From Seison nebaliae (Eukaryota; Rotifera; Pararotatoria; Seisonacea; Seisonidae), in the NCBI GenBank assembly GCA_023231475.1, contig JALJEE010001879.1:1-31673 (forward strand): a stretch of DNA of 31,673 bases, given 5' to 3'. Below, piece by piece: positions 13,599 to 23,571 of this stretch. Each line of letters opens with the position of its first letter. The stretch's first letter is position 1. Position numbers and translations under genes: made by a program. Under the pieces are notes generated by a model. The model was not told where the DNA came from and made no database searches. It saw nothing but the letters and a program-made list of their open reading frames with translations.

Positions 13599-14838
13599 GA
13601 AAAACTCAACAAATGACAATAAATCATTGATTCATCGTCCGTTTAATGGATTTGAAATGTCGATAAAAGATTTAGAAGGTTCTTCTCCATTTTATTGTGA
13701 TTATCTCTTGTGGACCAATCAGGAGTTAGATGACCATTCCAGTGAGTTGTTGAAGGAGGTGGGCGAGAAACTTCGTCAGAATTCCAAAAGTAGTGATTTG
13801 AATGAGAGAATACTCAGATCGATGTTGATGCAATTGATGATATTTCAGAATGAAATGGATGAAATTCATGTGATGGAAGAACAATTGAAACAGTTGAAAG
13901 TTGAAGATGGCTCATCAAATGTTCAGAAGAATTGTCGAGAAAGACAAATTGAAGATAAGCGATCAAACGCTTCAGCCACTCTCTGGAAGACATCACAACG
14001 CACTTTCAGTTTGAGGAATCAGATCAAATGTGAATCGAATGATAGTGCACAAGTCCTTCGCTATTATTGCATATTAGCCCAAGCGCATCTCTTCAATTCA
14101 CTCGAATTGAATGATGAGCTGAAGAGGAGATTTCTCATACAAAACATCGACCAACGTCAACGAGAAATTCGTCATTTGAAGCAGCAGATTCAGGAACGAA
14201 TTCAATTTTGTCGTAATAATTTGTTACATGAGGGAAAACTGGATGAAAAGCGTTCCGATTCTCAGAAGAACACTCCCTCTTCTACTACAACATCACCTGG
14301 CGATTCCAGTTCATCCACACATAAATCGTCTCTCAATCATCGACAGAATGAGAATAAACTGAAGTCGACGAATGAGAAATTGTGGTATAAGAATCCATTA
14401 GAAGTATCGTCAAGTCTTTTGAAGAAGTTTAAGGGAAAAAATGGAAAAGTTTCTAGTGAAGAATTGACGAAGTTGATCGATTCGGATGAACTACTCCAGA
14501 AGCATCAGACAATTAGGAAGAATTTAGAATTGAGAATTTGTGATTTAAAATGCGAATACTTCTCCAACGACGTTATTCTTCGGCAACGTACCGAAAGATT
14601 TACCGCAGCAAAAGATTTATATCATCAATCGAAATTGAAAAGTTTATTATTTTTCTCTAATAAATTTATTGAAATTCTCCTTAAAGATTTGATTGATGAA
14701 TTGGATCACATAATTAGACACATGTCCAAAGGAATCATTCCAACACATTTCCATATCGGTGAGGAACATATCCATCTTCCTTCATTTATTACTTACGTTT
14801 GGTGTGCCATCACTCTCATACATGTACGATGCGATTAA
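9602..14838 (+). CDS. 1712-residue low-complexity Lys/Ser-rich protein, probably nuclear, family not recognised
   Basis: Three exons: 9602-11258, 11305-11487 and 11540-14838. The introns are 46 and 52 nt (GTTAAT...TTAAAG and GTTCAT...AAACAG), and both junctions keep the frame. A TGA codon directly precedes the first ATG. Residues 1-225 are Ser/Thr/Asn-rich. Residues about 227-333 look like a folded, charged block (RSRLSNLFGTYRRP, SKFYLDFTDTF, ALENFWRLRQ). Next come Gln/His and Thr repeats (354-435). Exons 2-3 encode GSLSDHNGPQ and an acidic CASSSDEDD stretch. The middle is Lys/Glu/Asn-rich with an Asp run near 786 and an Asn run near 1283-1300. Residues about 1310-1700 are helical and probably coiled-coil. 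Many KKKRK-type clusters suggest nuclear location (inference). A scaffold or transcription-elongation protein, for example a diverged AFF/lilli-type factor, is possible but unproven. The extreme C-terminus could end through a further intron that I cannot fix. Confidence 0.7.
10678..10731 (+). repeat. CAA/CAT trinucleotide tract encoding Gln/His repeats
   Basis: Runs of CAA with interspersed CAT inside exon 1 of the large unknown gene, translated as a Gln/His-rich tract around residues 359-377. It is a coding microsatellite and a likely length polymorphism. Confidence 0.75.
10807..10895 (+). repeat. 21-bp tandem repeat encoding a seven-residue Thr/Pro unit
   Basis: About four copies of a 21-bp unit within exon 1 of the large unknown gene, read as TPLTTIT-like heptads (TPSTTIT, RPLTSIT, TPLTTIT, TPLTTIS). 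Period and frame are conserved, so it has expanded without breaking the frame. Adjacent sequence is ACA/ATA-rich of the same character. Confidence 0.75.
13558..13593 (+). repeat. (AAT)12 coding microsatellite (Asn run)
   Basis: Twelve AAT units in exon 3 of the large unknown gene, continuing an AAC stretch and encoding an uninterrupted Asn run of about 14 residues. Confidence 0.85.
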
Positions 14839-14976
14839 CATTCACATACTTCAAAACAGTTTTAGAATTTTAATATTATAGAAAAAAAAAACATTTTTTA
14901 AGAAATTGTGGTGATATTTATATGAATTATGAAATTTGTGAACATTTATCGAATTTATCTTTTTTTTTGGATATAA

Positions 14977-15013
14977 AACAACAACAACAACAACAACAAT
15001 AATAATAATAATT
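14977..15013 (+). repeat. (ACA)n-(ATA)n compound microsatellite
   Basis: About seven ACA units run directly into about five ATA units, 140 nt after the stop codon of the large gene and probably in its 3' UTR. Confidence 0.8.
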
Positions 15014-17122
15014 ATTTTATCAAAAAATACGACAAATATTTTCCTGATATTTCCCATGATAACAATATATCGATTAATGAATTTTTTCTGGTTTTATTCT
15101 TTTTGTTTCTCGAAAACAAATCGTTCTTCAAATTTCATCATTAGTTTTATCCATTTATCAGTTCATTTTCGAGCTCATGTTGATGGACGATTTGTTCCAA
15201 TTTTATTTTCAAACCATTTCAAGAGAAAAATCAATTAATTTTCCTGGTGATGGAATTTCAATCATTTCTGTCTTTCTATTTATCTTTTCTTTTATTCTCA
15301 ACTTCTCGAACTCGCAAAATAATGACTTCTACACAATGAGTTTTATTTAATGAAATGAAGAAATCTAATCAATTTTATCCTTTTCTCTCATATTCAATAC
15401 ATCACCAATTCATTTCATTTTTCCGTCAATGGGAAATATCAATCGAATCAATTCCATAACTTTTTTTTTATCATCATCATCAATGATAATCACAGCAAAA
15501 TTTTTAATCTTTCGACCAATCACAACTGATATTATTACCGATCGACTGATATTATTTAATTTTTTCTTCTTCATTCTTCTCTTGTTGGACTTTCGGATCA
15601 TTTCACAAAACAAAACATTAGAAAAAATATCAAAAATTAGTTAAATAGATGAATGACTATGACGTATTTCTCATTTCCAATGTTTCCCTGGTGCTTCTTT
15701 TATTTAACGTTGTTATTATTCAAGAAAAAAAAAGTTTCAGAACAACCAATATATATCATCTGATGTGATACAAGTTCGTATTGTACAAAAAAACATTTCT
15801 CAATTGCGCAGATTTAATCAATTCTTCTTTAAATGTTTCATCTTTTCATCGACTACTACTTATGACATGACTATTTCTACGACGATTTCATTTCGAAGTT
15901 ATAGTCTGAAAAGTCGACATTGTTTCACGTATTCGAATTTGCATAATCCCAGTGCCTCAACTTTTTTTGTTTCTTTCCCTTTTATCATTAGTTCAATAAA
16001 AAATACTATTTTCCGAACTATCATTATTATTCGAAAAACTCAACGACAGAATTGTGAATGGAATTAGTTTTGTTTTCATTGTTATGATTTTGATGTGAAC
16101 TATAAAGATTTTAGATGAATGTTCGCATGGAACTTATTCCATCATCATTATTTCTAACTCACTTGTCCTCCGGAGAATTACTAAATTATTCTGTTCCATC
16201 ATCGTTGGAGACAATTAAAAACGAATTATAAAAATAACAGTTATGAAAATTTTTATTTAATTTTAAACAAAATATTATTATCCTATTTCGATTCCGGAAT
16301 AAATCTATTTTGTGAGAACTTTTTCTCGTCACGAAAATTATTAATGTTTAATCTTCAAATTTCACACTCACTCACATCCATTAAATTAACAAACTGTTAA
16401 CATTTTTCCTTATTTTTGAACGATCATCATTATCATCCTCAATAATAGTTCACTTGTTACAAAAAGAATTTTTCGTTAATTCGCCATCGTGTAGTATTGC
16501 ATAGGAGTTTCTTTGACAATCGATTTACCAACTTCCCATGAATGTTGGATAATATTGTTCCCCAAATGAAATGCAGAAATTATAACAATAATAAAAAAAT
16601 TTACTTTTTTTAATGTAATAATTTTATCCTTTTGAACTTTTGATTTAATGACATTATCTCACCTGAAAGAAAAATAAAATTGTGTTTTGACAAAGAAGAC
16701 TGTGAGAACAAATAAGAATCTGAGAGATTCCGTATGGTGATATCTATCATGGATCAGAATATAGTTCTAATTATAAATCTGTTTAATATTTTAATTCTTG
16801 TGTTTAGGTTGAAATTCCCATATTCTTCCATATTATAATTTTCTGTCTGATGTTTTCGGCTGAATAAAATTTATAAGATTCATCTGATGTTTTTATTGTT
16901 TCTATGATATATTATATATTATATAAATATTAGGGAAGTATTATATTTTCATGTTTCATCTTATCTTCAATTTTAATATTATTTAGTCTATCCAATTTAA
17001 TATCGATTTATTTTTTTCCCGTTTCGATTTTTAGTTTTTCTGCTCCTATAACTTTAAATTTATAGTTATGTGAAATGTCTTTTATTTTAATAGAGATGAT
17101 GGGTAATAGAGAATCGATATCT

Positions 17123-17128
17123 TTTATT
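17123..17128 (-). terminator. candidate poly(A) signal for SYVN1
   Basis: TTTATT on the + strand (AATAAA on the coding strand), about 160 nt beyond the SYVN1 stop codon. Assigned by position only. Confidence 0.35.
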
Positions 17129-17288
17129 TCATGACATCGTAACGAAATAATAATGAAATGAATTTGAACGAAAAGATTCGCCTTTACACTTCGTTGAAAT
17201 TGTATAATTGAAAGAAAATGTTAAACAGATTTAATGACGACCATAAAATCATGAATTAAAACATAAATAAGTGAGAGTGATAAATTCT

Positions 17289-19098
17289 CTAATTGGGATC
17301 AATTCCTTGTTGCTGAACAATGGAGTTCGTAATTTGTTGTTTCAAATCGGCAATCGAAGTTTCTAAACGATTTATCTCTCGTAGTATTTGTCCATTATAT
17401 GACGATGATGTTGAGGAAGTAGTAGATGATAATATTCCAGACGGATTTGACGGAAACGGATTAGTGGTTGTATTTTGAGTGAACATATTCGGGGGGAAAT
17501 ACATGGGATGTGGACTACCCATATAATAAGCAGGTGGCATATTGTAATATTGATGTCTCATCATTGGATGCATAAAACAATCATCAATGAAGGGAATATG
17601 AGTATTCGAATTCAATAGACTATCCATCGGACTTGGCGTTGTACTGGACGAAGTTGCGCCATTCGTATCTGTCAATGATGTTTGAGATGATGATGTTGGA
17701 TTCTCAACCGAATTCCTTAAAAGTTTAATGAAATTTTCACAATTGATATCATTTCTGAATTGGTTGACTGGTCTATTGCCATTATTCGTTGCATTAACAT
17801 ATGATCTCAATAATGTTGCTTGTGGATTAGTCGTTCTAATAGTACTTGATGGTCGAGTGCCAGGTGGAGGAGTGACTCTAATCGGTAGTTGTGGAATATT
17901 ATTCTCTTGTACTCTTCGACTGTTTGGTGGTTCGGTTAGAATATTATTTCGACAGATTGGACAAGTCTGTTGACGTTGGAACCATGATCGAAGACAGACT
18001 ACATGAAAGATATGATTACAAGGTAATCGTTTCGCACCCGCAGTCATTTCTTCCCGACAAATAATACATGTAGTATCGACTGAAGCTGATCTTAAATCGG
18101 CATCTGTAACTGTTGGGAAACTATTTGAAAAAGAGAATTAGAAAGAAGGAATTGTAGAAAAGAAATGATGAACTATTCATTCATATATCGTATGGCTCGT
18201 CGTGATTGTATGATATCAGAGATGGACGTCCTCAATCCTCTGATCGATTGGTAGAGTTGTCGAATAATGAAGATTGGGAAGATATGCCATTTGAAGATGA
18301 TTAGAACGAAAATACTGTAGAAGATGAGTTTGAATAGTCCGATAATGACATCGGAATATAATAATAATAATCCTTTCGTTTCTGATGTGAGGAAAGAATC
18401 GAGGAAGTGTAACGAATATTTGAATGCGACGGATAATGTGATCAAGAATAAGATGGCGTATTCTAAACCAAAAACTAATTGTATCGATGACTGATTAGCT
18501 GCAATTAAGTGATAAGATTTCTTTATTGAATAGACATCGATCACTGTTAATAAGAGTGTCAATGAGATTAATCTACAATGGAACAACAGTGGTATGTGAG
18601 GTGATCTTTCAATCTGACGGATAAAAAAAAATAAATGAGATAATGAAATAGAAAAGAATAACCATTTCTACACGATCTTCTGCCAACCAGTGGAATGCTT
18701 TTATGAAGAGTAATAAAGCGAATATCGTCACAAACGATACGGTGAAATTATCTCGGAAAGCGGCGAATGCCAAACAAGTTTCGGTGAATGCATACCAATA
18801 TCGTTCAATTAGATGTTCCACTTCTATTGCTCTCAATCGACCGAAGAAGATTAAAGAACAACATTTGGCGAACATCAAGAATAAGATCAAAGCATCGAAA
18901 TAAAGTATCTTCAATATTCCTCATTATTATAACGGATAAAAGTAAAAAATTAACAGCGAGACTAGTTGAAGACTTCGTTAAATAGACAACCATTGGATAA
19001 AATTGTTTTTTCTGTACATATGCATTCACAAAAACCAAACATGTTGTTAATCCACTTATTGTAATTATTAGATAAGCCTTATTCATTGATTGAATCAT
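17289..19098 (-). CDS. SYVN1: SYVN1/HRD1, ER-membrane RING-H2 E3 ubiquitin ligase
   Basis: Four exons on the minus strand (19098-18955, 18908-18663, 18613-18174, 18120-17289) give 553 residues. The N-terminal half is a multi-spanning membrane domain matching HRD1 throughout: QFYPMVVYLTKSS, FFGRLRAIEVEHLIERYW, ETCLAFAAFRD, AFHWLAEDRVE, IERSPHIPLLFHCR, SIQLVFGLEYAILF and SRRAIRYMNEYFP. The RING-H2 domain is residues 295-333 with ligands C295, C298, C311, H313, H316, C319, C330 and C333 (CIICREEM ... HIFHVVCLRSWFQRQQTCPICR). The C-terminus is Pro/Ser/Thr-rich and ends in a short helix (INRLETSIADLKQQI). In the family, HRD1 with SEL1L and Derlin retrotranslocates and ubiquitinates misfolded ER proteins (ERAD). 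The introns are 46, 49 and 53 nt, all with GTT donors. Exon junctions match human HRD1 residue for residue in length, so the model is firm. The start codon corresponds to the human start. Confidence 0.96.
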
Positions 19099-19679
19099 CC
19101 TGTAATTCTTCTACTTGTTTCCTTCTTCTTTTTTGTATGTAGAATGAGGATGTAGAAACAGTTCCCTTTAATCTTCTTCTTTGATTAAATGAAAAGCAAA
19201 ATAAAAAAATTCCTTAAAAAATGTTTTCAATTCTACTTCAACTGACGTGTACTATTGATGTTCCTCTAATGCCATTCCAACTTTCCAATCATCTCATTTC
19301 ATTCCCTAAATTTTTAATATTATTCTATTTAGAAAAAGCAGCTGAATATCTCTTTAAAATTTTGATATTTAGATAAATAATTCGAATATTTCATAATTAT
19401 AATATTGTCAGTATTAAATTGTTATTATTATTATAATTATTATTATAATTATCCATATTTGTGATAAATATGTGCTCAATAAATATGTGATAATTGCCGA
19501 TGGTGCTTGTATAACAAAATTTAATTTATCTTCATTTCCATTTAAACAAGTTATTTTTTTTTCTTTAAATTAGTTATGACATGTTTTATCTCATTCGATT
19601 AAATTATTGATCGTAAAATCCAAATACATTCTTTAAAAGAAAAAGTTAGAAGGAAGAAGAAATAACAAGACTTAAAAAA
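19099..19679. promoter_or_regulatory. head-to-head intergenic region, putative bidirectional promoter of SYVN1 and CHAC2
   Basis: 581 bp separate the SYVN1 start (reading left) from the CHAC2 start (reading right). The sequence is AT-rich, with ATT/TTA microsatellite stretches at about 19422-19450. No specific factor site can be supported. Shared regulation is inferred from the divergent arrangement only. Confidence 0.45.
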
Positions 19680-20375
19680 ATGACAATTTGGATATTTGGT
19701 TATGGTTCTCTCATTTGGAAAGTAGACTTCCCAGTTGCCCGCCAGCAAATTGGATATGTTGAAGGTTATTGTCGACGATTTTGGCAAAAAAGTGAAGATC
19801 ATCGTGGTTTCCCGGGAAAAGTTGGAGAAATTGAAATTTAATCTACCTAAATTTAATTCCAGCCTGGACGAGTTCTAACATTGAGCGAACGGAATAATCA
19901 TCCATTAGTCGGAATTGCGTATGAAGTGAGAGAAGCAGACGAAGAGAAAGTTTTATCTCATTTGGATGTTAGGGAAAAAGGTGGTTACACAAAAAAAATA
20001 GTAAAGTTTTATTCGTTGGATAATTCGTTAGGAAAAAAATGTTAATACTGTTTGGGAAATAATTTTTTACACAATTTCTAATTGATTACTAAAGCATTAG
20101 ATGTTATCCTCTTCCATGGCACGACAGAAAATGAATTCTACAAAGAAACCGAAAATTTAAAAGATTTAGCTAAAATCATTGGTAGTAGTGAAGGACCGAG
20201 TGGAAAAAATGATGAATATCTCATAAAATTGTGTGACAAGTTAAAGCACATTTATGCAGAGTTAACAAACAATCATAATCTGTCTGAAGAAGAACGAACT
20301 GCATGGAATCTCAGTCTATCTGATGATAATGGTCACATATTCAAATTATACAATTTAATAAAAACGTTCAATTAA
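19680..20375 (+). CDS. CHAC2: CHAC2-type gamma-glutamylcyclotransferase (glutathione-specific)
   Basis: Three exons (19680-19820, 19863-20040, 20095-20375) encode 199 residues, close to human CHAC2 (184). The N-terminus [18 protein letters not shown] carries the GYGSL substrate-binding loop (residues 7-11). [17 protein letters not shown] joins PGRVLTL exactly across intron 1. [10 protein letters not shown] contains E85, equivalent to the catalytic Glu of the family (human E83). VILFHGT and [14 protein letters not shown] cover the C-terminal core. The enzyme splits cytosolic glutathione into 5-oxoproline and Cys-Gly; CHAC2 enzymes are the slow, constitutive type (family knowledge). The introns are 42 nt (GTTGGA...TTCCAG) and 54 nt (GTTAAT...CTAAAG); the first is extremely short. 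The next family member, CHAC1, is longer at the N-terminus, so CHAC2 fits better. Confidence 0.95.
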
Positions 20376-20402
20376 TGGCACTGTTCTCTTCATTGCACCC
20401 TT

Positions 20403-20408
20403 AATAAA
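20403..20408 (+). terminator. candidate poly(A) signal for CHAC2
   Basis: AATAAA 28 nt after the CHAC2 stop codon. A very short 3' UTR is implied if it is used. Confidence 0.55.
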
Positions 20409-20589
20409 TTATCTTGATTCGATTTAACAACTGCTTCAAAATTTAGTGTCGACTACTATAAACTAAAGTTGATATGTTCAGAACCAGTTACCTCTTCTAT
20501 TGATAATTAAAACGTTTAAACAAATTTCCTAAAATTAATTAAACTATTTCTTTATATATTTTTTTTATTAATCAATCAAAACCTCGGGG

Positions 20590-20700
20590 AACAGACAATT
20601 CGGATACCATAGAGTATACAATCTATATACAACATCTACAATGTAGATGTTATTGTAGATAATGTAGATTCTACATTTCTACACTCTATAGCAGTCCTCG
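20590..20700. repeat. cluster of short palindromes built on TGTAGAT/ATCTACA
   Basis: Repeated TGTAGAT and ATCTACA words, including a near-perfect palindrome at 20633-20649 (CATCTACA, one base, TGTAGATG). The segment could fold as a hairpin in RNA or be a remnant of a foldback element. It is bordered by no recognisable transposon gene. Confidence 0.5.
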
Positions 20701-20799
20701 GCACATTGTGAAAATATATGTATTTTCTCCGAATCTTCCTCATGTCTCCGAATTATCTGTCGTTCCAAAACCTCATGGAGAAGACTAAAATAAACTAAC

Positions 20800-20861
20800 G
20801 ATAACTATATAGAAGAATTATCGATAATGAAAGATAACTATATAGAAGAGTTATCGATAAT
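20800..20861. repeat. two tandem copies of a 33-bp unit with internal inverted repeat
   Basis: Copies start at 20800 and 20833 and share GATAACTATATAGAAG, a variable base, then TTATCGATAAT. In copy 2 the ends GATAACT and AGTTATC are perfect inverted repeats around a 9-nt loop; copy 1 has one mismatch. Likely satellite or transposon-derived DNA. Confidence 0.7.
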
Positions 20862-21504
20862 ATCATAATTAATATGATTCTGCGAATTCGATGCGAATTC
20901 GTTCTTCAGGACTAACTACTATAATATAGTACCTAATCTAACAAGTAGTATCTAACATATACTATATATGTATAATTAAACATATCGTAATCGGCACCAT
21001 TGGATAGAAGAGGCAACGTCTTGTTAACATTTTAATAACTGAAACAAAATATTTCACAAACGACTTGCATATTTATATCATTTTTTTTTATTATTATTGG
21101 AAATGGAAATTAATTAACGGCATCTTGGTATATGACTTTCGAGATTGTCTAGAACCAATGTCTGGATGATGTCATTATCGTTCGGTTCTCTTCGCTATAG
21201 AAAATATCGCACAATTCCACTTTATTATGTATCGTCGTATTTTCTCCCTCATCAACTAATCTACCCATTACTACTCTTCCTTCCGATATATACCCATTTC
21301 ACAGTTTTTCATCAATTTTTTCATACACCCTCAGATATTATGGTTTATTTGATAATATTTCTCAAACAGACTCCAAACAGTTCATATCTTCATATGATTC
21401 GACATCTCATTGACATCGAGGACAACATATTTTTTTTTCTTTTTTTGACATTTATCCGGACAAAATATCCAGAATATATTTGGAAGAAAGAACATGCATA
21501 GCAT
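20862..21504. other. no gene supported; AT-rich repeat-like DNA
   Basis: Contains a doubled GCGAATTCGAT motif near 20882-20901 and a 118-codon open frame (21145-21501 +). That translation is hydrophobic and aromatic but has no family features, and it looks like AT-rich chance. Probably the left part of the transposon relic cluster. Confidence 0.4.
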
Positions 21505-22090
21505 GAACATGGTCAGTACAATGATGTCGTTCGATATCGGTCCATATTCGGTTGAATTCTTATGGAAATGAGAGAAGGATAAAAGAGAGAAATCACCAAC
21601 AACAACCTCTCGTCGTTCAAAACCGAATCTGGATCGATCAAGGAAGATAATTGCCAATGATGTTGAAAACCGTTTGTTTCCATCACCAGGGATACCACAA
21701 ACCTAAGATGGACAACTTTGGTATGCAAATTGGACAAATTTGATTCCAAATGCGGAAGCGGATTCAAAAATGGAAAAGAACACCAAAAATCGAACAAGAT
21801 TCATAATTACTTCCTTCGAAACAAACTAGCATTTGTTGAGTTATGACACGACGGTCACCTATTTGTCTCCCTCATAGACACGGGAGAGTAATGGTAAATC
21901 CTTTCATCTTCGATACTAGAATTATTTCAACCAGTAACGGGGATAACAACTGATCAATATTTCGGTACAGTCAATAATTCAATAATCCAAAGCAATGAAA
22001 CAGTAACACTGTAATTCTTTCTTGGGAAATCGAAATTCAAAAGCAATTTTGCAGTCTTAGATATAGACAAATCGATCAATGGTCCAGAAT
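21505..22090 (+). pseudogene. decayed retroelement fragment with retropepsin-like aspartic protease
   Basis: The plus strand carries a broken coding stretch. Its 5' part is polar and basic (TTSRRSKPNLDRSRK, then DGQLWYANWTNLIPN), as expected for a gag/linker region. After a frame change near 21815 it reads HDGHLFVSLIDTG, the DTG active-site motif of retropepsins, followed by ILSSSILELFQPVTG and FFLGKSKFKSNFAVLDID, the usual strand order of these proteases. Stop codons interrupt it near 21703, just before the HDG segment, twice immediately after DTG, and near 22011, so it is dead. No LTRs, integrase or Ty3/BEL reverse transcriptase are visible nearby. It could be a fragment of an LTR retrotransposon or of a host retropepsin-like gene. 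The former seems more likely given the transposon surroundings. Confidence 0.6.
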
Positions 22091-22255
22091 GCTCAGCTAA
22101 TCGTCTTTATTTGGGACATAATTCAGAAGTAAATTTTTCCAACAGGAAAACTGCTCGAAAGAAGTTCCGTCACGCTGTTCGCGATCTACTACGTAAAGTG
22201 GAAGAATTGAAATATGAGGAATTGGTTGATGAGAACAACACCTCAAATCAATAAC
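22091..22255 (+). pseudogene. LINE ORF2 linker fragment, plus orientation
   Basis: Follows the retropepsin relic in the same frame and reads SANRLYLGHNSEVNF then RKTARKKFRHAVRDLLRKVEE, ending in TAA at 22255. It closely matches a segment on the opposite strand at about 22465-22570 (ANRLFLRENTEDAF, RKVARKKFRYAVRDLL), which lies directly after a LINE endonuclease domain. It is therefore a piece of a related LINE's endonuclease-to-RT linker, in the opposite direction. No endonuclease or RT remains on this side. Confidence 0.65.
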
Positions 22256-22257
22256 GA

Positions 22258-22421
22258 TTATCGTCCAGAATTTAATTTTTTGTTCGCAATAGAAAGTTGT
22301 TATACGTCGAAAATAATTAATTTTATGTATACTTTTATATAAATTCTATTCATTATATTTAATTATTTTCGACATATAACAACTTTCTATTGCGAACAAA
22401 AAATTAAATTCTGGACGATAA
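22258..22421. mobile_element. 164-bp element made of 63-bp terminal inverted repeats (MITE-like)
   Basis: Arms 22258-22320 and 22359-22421 are reverse complements with one mismatch in 63 positions, separated by a 38-bp AT-rich spacer without coding capacity. The outer ends read TTATCGTCC and GGACGATAA, so the core TCGTCC...GGACGA is bracketed by TA dinucleotides (22259-22260 and 22419-22420). This would fit a TA target-site duplication of a Tc1/mariner-type non-autonomous element. The high arm identity indicates a young insertion or conversion between arms. An alternative is a foldback structure formed by other means. Confidence 0.75.
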
Positions 22422-22463
22422 GTTAAAATTGCTCATCTAATTTTTTGCATTGTGTCTTTACAT

Positions 22464-23560
22464 TATTTTAAGAGATCGCGAACAGCATACCTAAATTTCT
22501 TTCGAGCAACTTTTCTGTACAAAAATGCGTCCTCCGTATTCTCTCTCAAAAATAATCGGTTAGCACATATCATATCACGTTTTAGATGTCGAATATTACC
22601 AAAATTGGGAATCTTTTTATCCATAGAACCACGATTCTGTAGACACTTCTTGCGAACTGAACCAATATATTCTAAATTATCAATAACTTCACGGCTCGAT
22701 TGGAAGAAACAACTATTGATATTTTCAATCTCATGTAATAATAGAGATGGATTTTTAGATATCGGAATCTGGAATGATTTTCATCATTATCTCTCGTTCC
22801 TTCAACATTCATTCTCAAGATCATTGCCAGATGGTCAGATAGACCAAATTGATCTGAAATAAGACATTCGATAACATTCTTACGTAGATGCTGGGAGATA
22901 ATTACGTGATCAATCCATGATTTCCCATTTGCTGAATGAAAGGAGAAAGAAGATTTCTCACACAATTCAAGATCGATAAAGTGACAGTTGAATTTCGATA
23001 ATAGATTCTTACCACTTTTCACCATTAATTCGATGTCCATAGGTGAAAGGTTGAAGTCGCCCGCAATAATGAATGATTTACCAACGCATTCATGAGACAG
23101 AAATTCATCTAACATCATCGTTGTACCGGTTTTCTTGTAGCTATCACCATAGAAGTTTACAAAAAAAATATTATTAACCATGATCGAACAAATAGATTCA
23201 GAATAGATTCTGAACTCGGAAGATCTCAAGGATTTCCGAACAAGTATGATCATTCCTGACGAATTGTCAGGAATCCTGAACAGTCGAACAAGTAACAGGA
23301 ATCCGGAAACAAGATTGACGAACAATCTTCCTTTACCTTGCATCCCTTTTGGCAGCAGAAGAAAGATAAATATAATGGGATGTAATCTGGGTGATGTACA
23401 TCGGTAGAGATATTAGCCATGTTTCCTGAAGGAAAATGACATCGTACTTGAATAATGACATAGATCGGGAAGAAAGCCTCGAGGTCCATGAGAGTTGAAA
23501 GAAATAAGATTAATAGCAATAGAATTATTATATTCCTCTTTAGAACAAACATTCAGAACG
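22464..23560 (-). pseudogene. LINE ORF2 fragment: AP-type endonuclease and linker, frame-broken
   Basis: Read on the minus strand. It starts with INLISFNSHGPRGFLPDL, the Asn-containing first motif of LINE endonucleases. After a frameshift comes KYDVIFLQETWL with the catalytic Glu. A stop and another frame change follow, then a 223-codon stretch with IIAGDFNLSP, SWIDHVIIS and LSDHLAM, the metal-binding and His motifs of the endonuclease/exonuclease/phosphatase fold. A further frame change leads into the basic linker (RKVARKKFRYAVRDLL) that ends at 22464 beside the inverted-repeat element. The reverse transcriptase domain is missing here. At least three frame breaks make it non-functional. The domain order is that of a non-LTR retrotransposon (Jockey/CR1-like group by style; not determined). 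Confidence 0.85.
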
Positions 23561-23571
23561 CCATCCTGACC

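Larger units (their letters stand above)
14839..17288. other. 2.4-kb convergent intergenic region, no gene seen
   Basis: This lies between the 3' end of the large (+) gene and the 3' end of SYVN1 (-), so it should contain both 3' UTRs. Open frames here (largest about 100 codons, 15765-16067 +) read as compositionally random peptides with no family features. The sequence is AT-rich with homopolymer runs. I see no RNA gene or transposon end. Confidence 0.5.

Noticed and set aside
9602-14838. Naming the large gene lilli/AFF
   Set aside because: Size, Ser-rich composition, basic clusters and SSSDEDD fit, and RSRLSNLFGTY faintly recalls the AFF N-terminal motif, but the C-terminal homology domain is not recognisable. 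Too weak for a symbol.
21145-21501. 118-codon plus-strand frame
   Set aside because: Aromatic and hydrophobic AT-rich translation without motifs, next to transposon relics. Not supportable as a gene.
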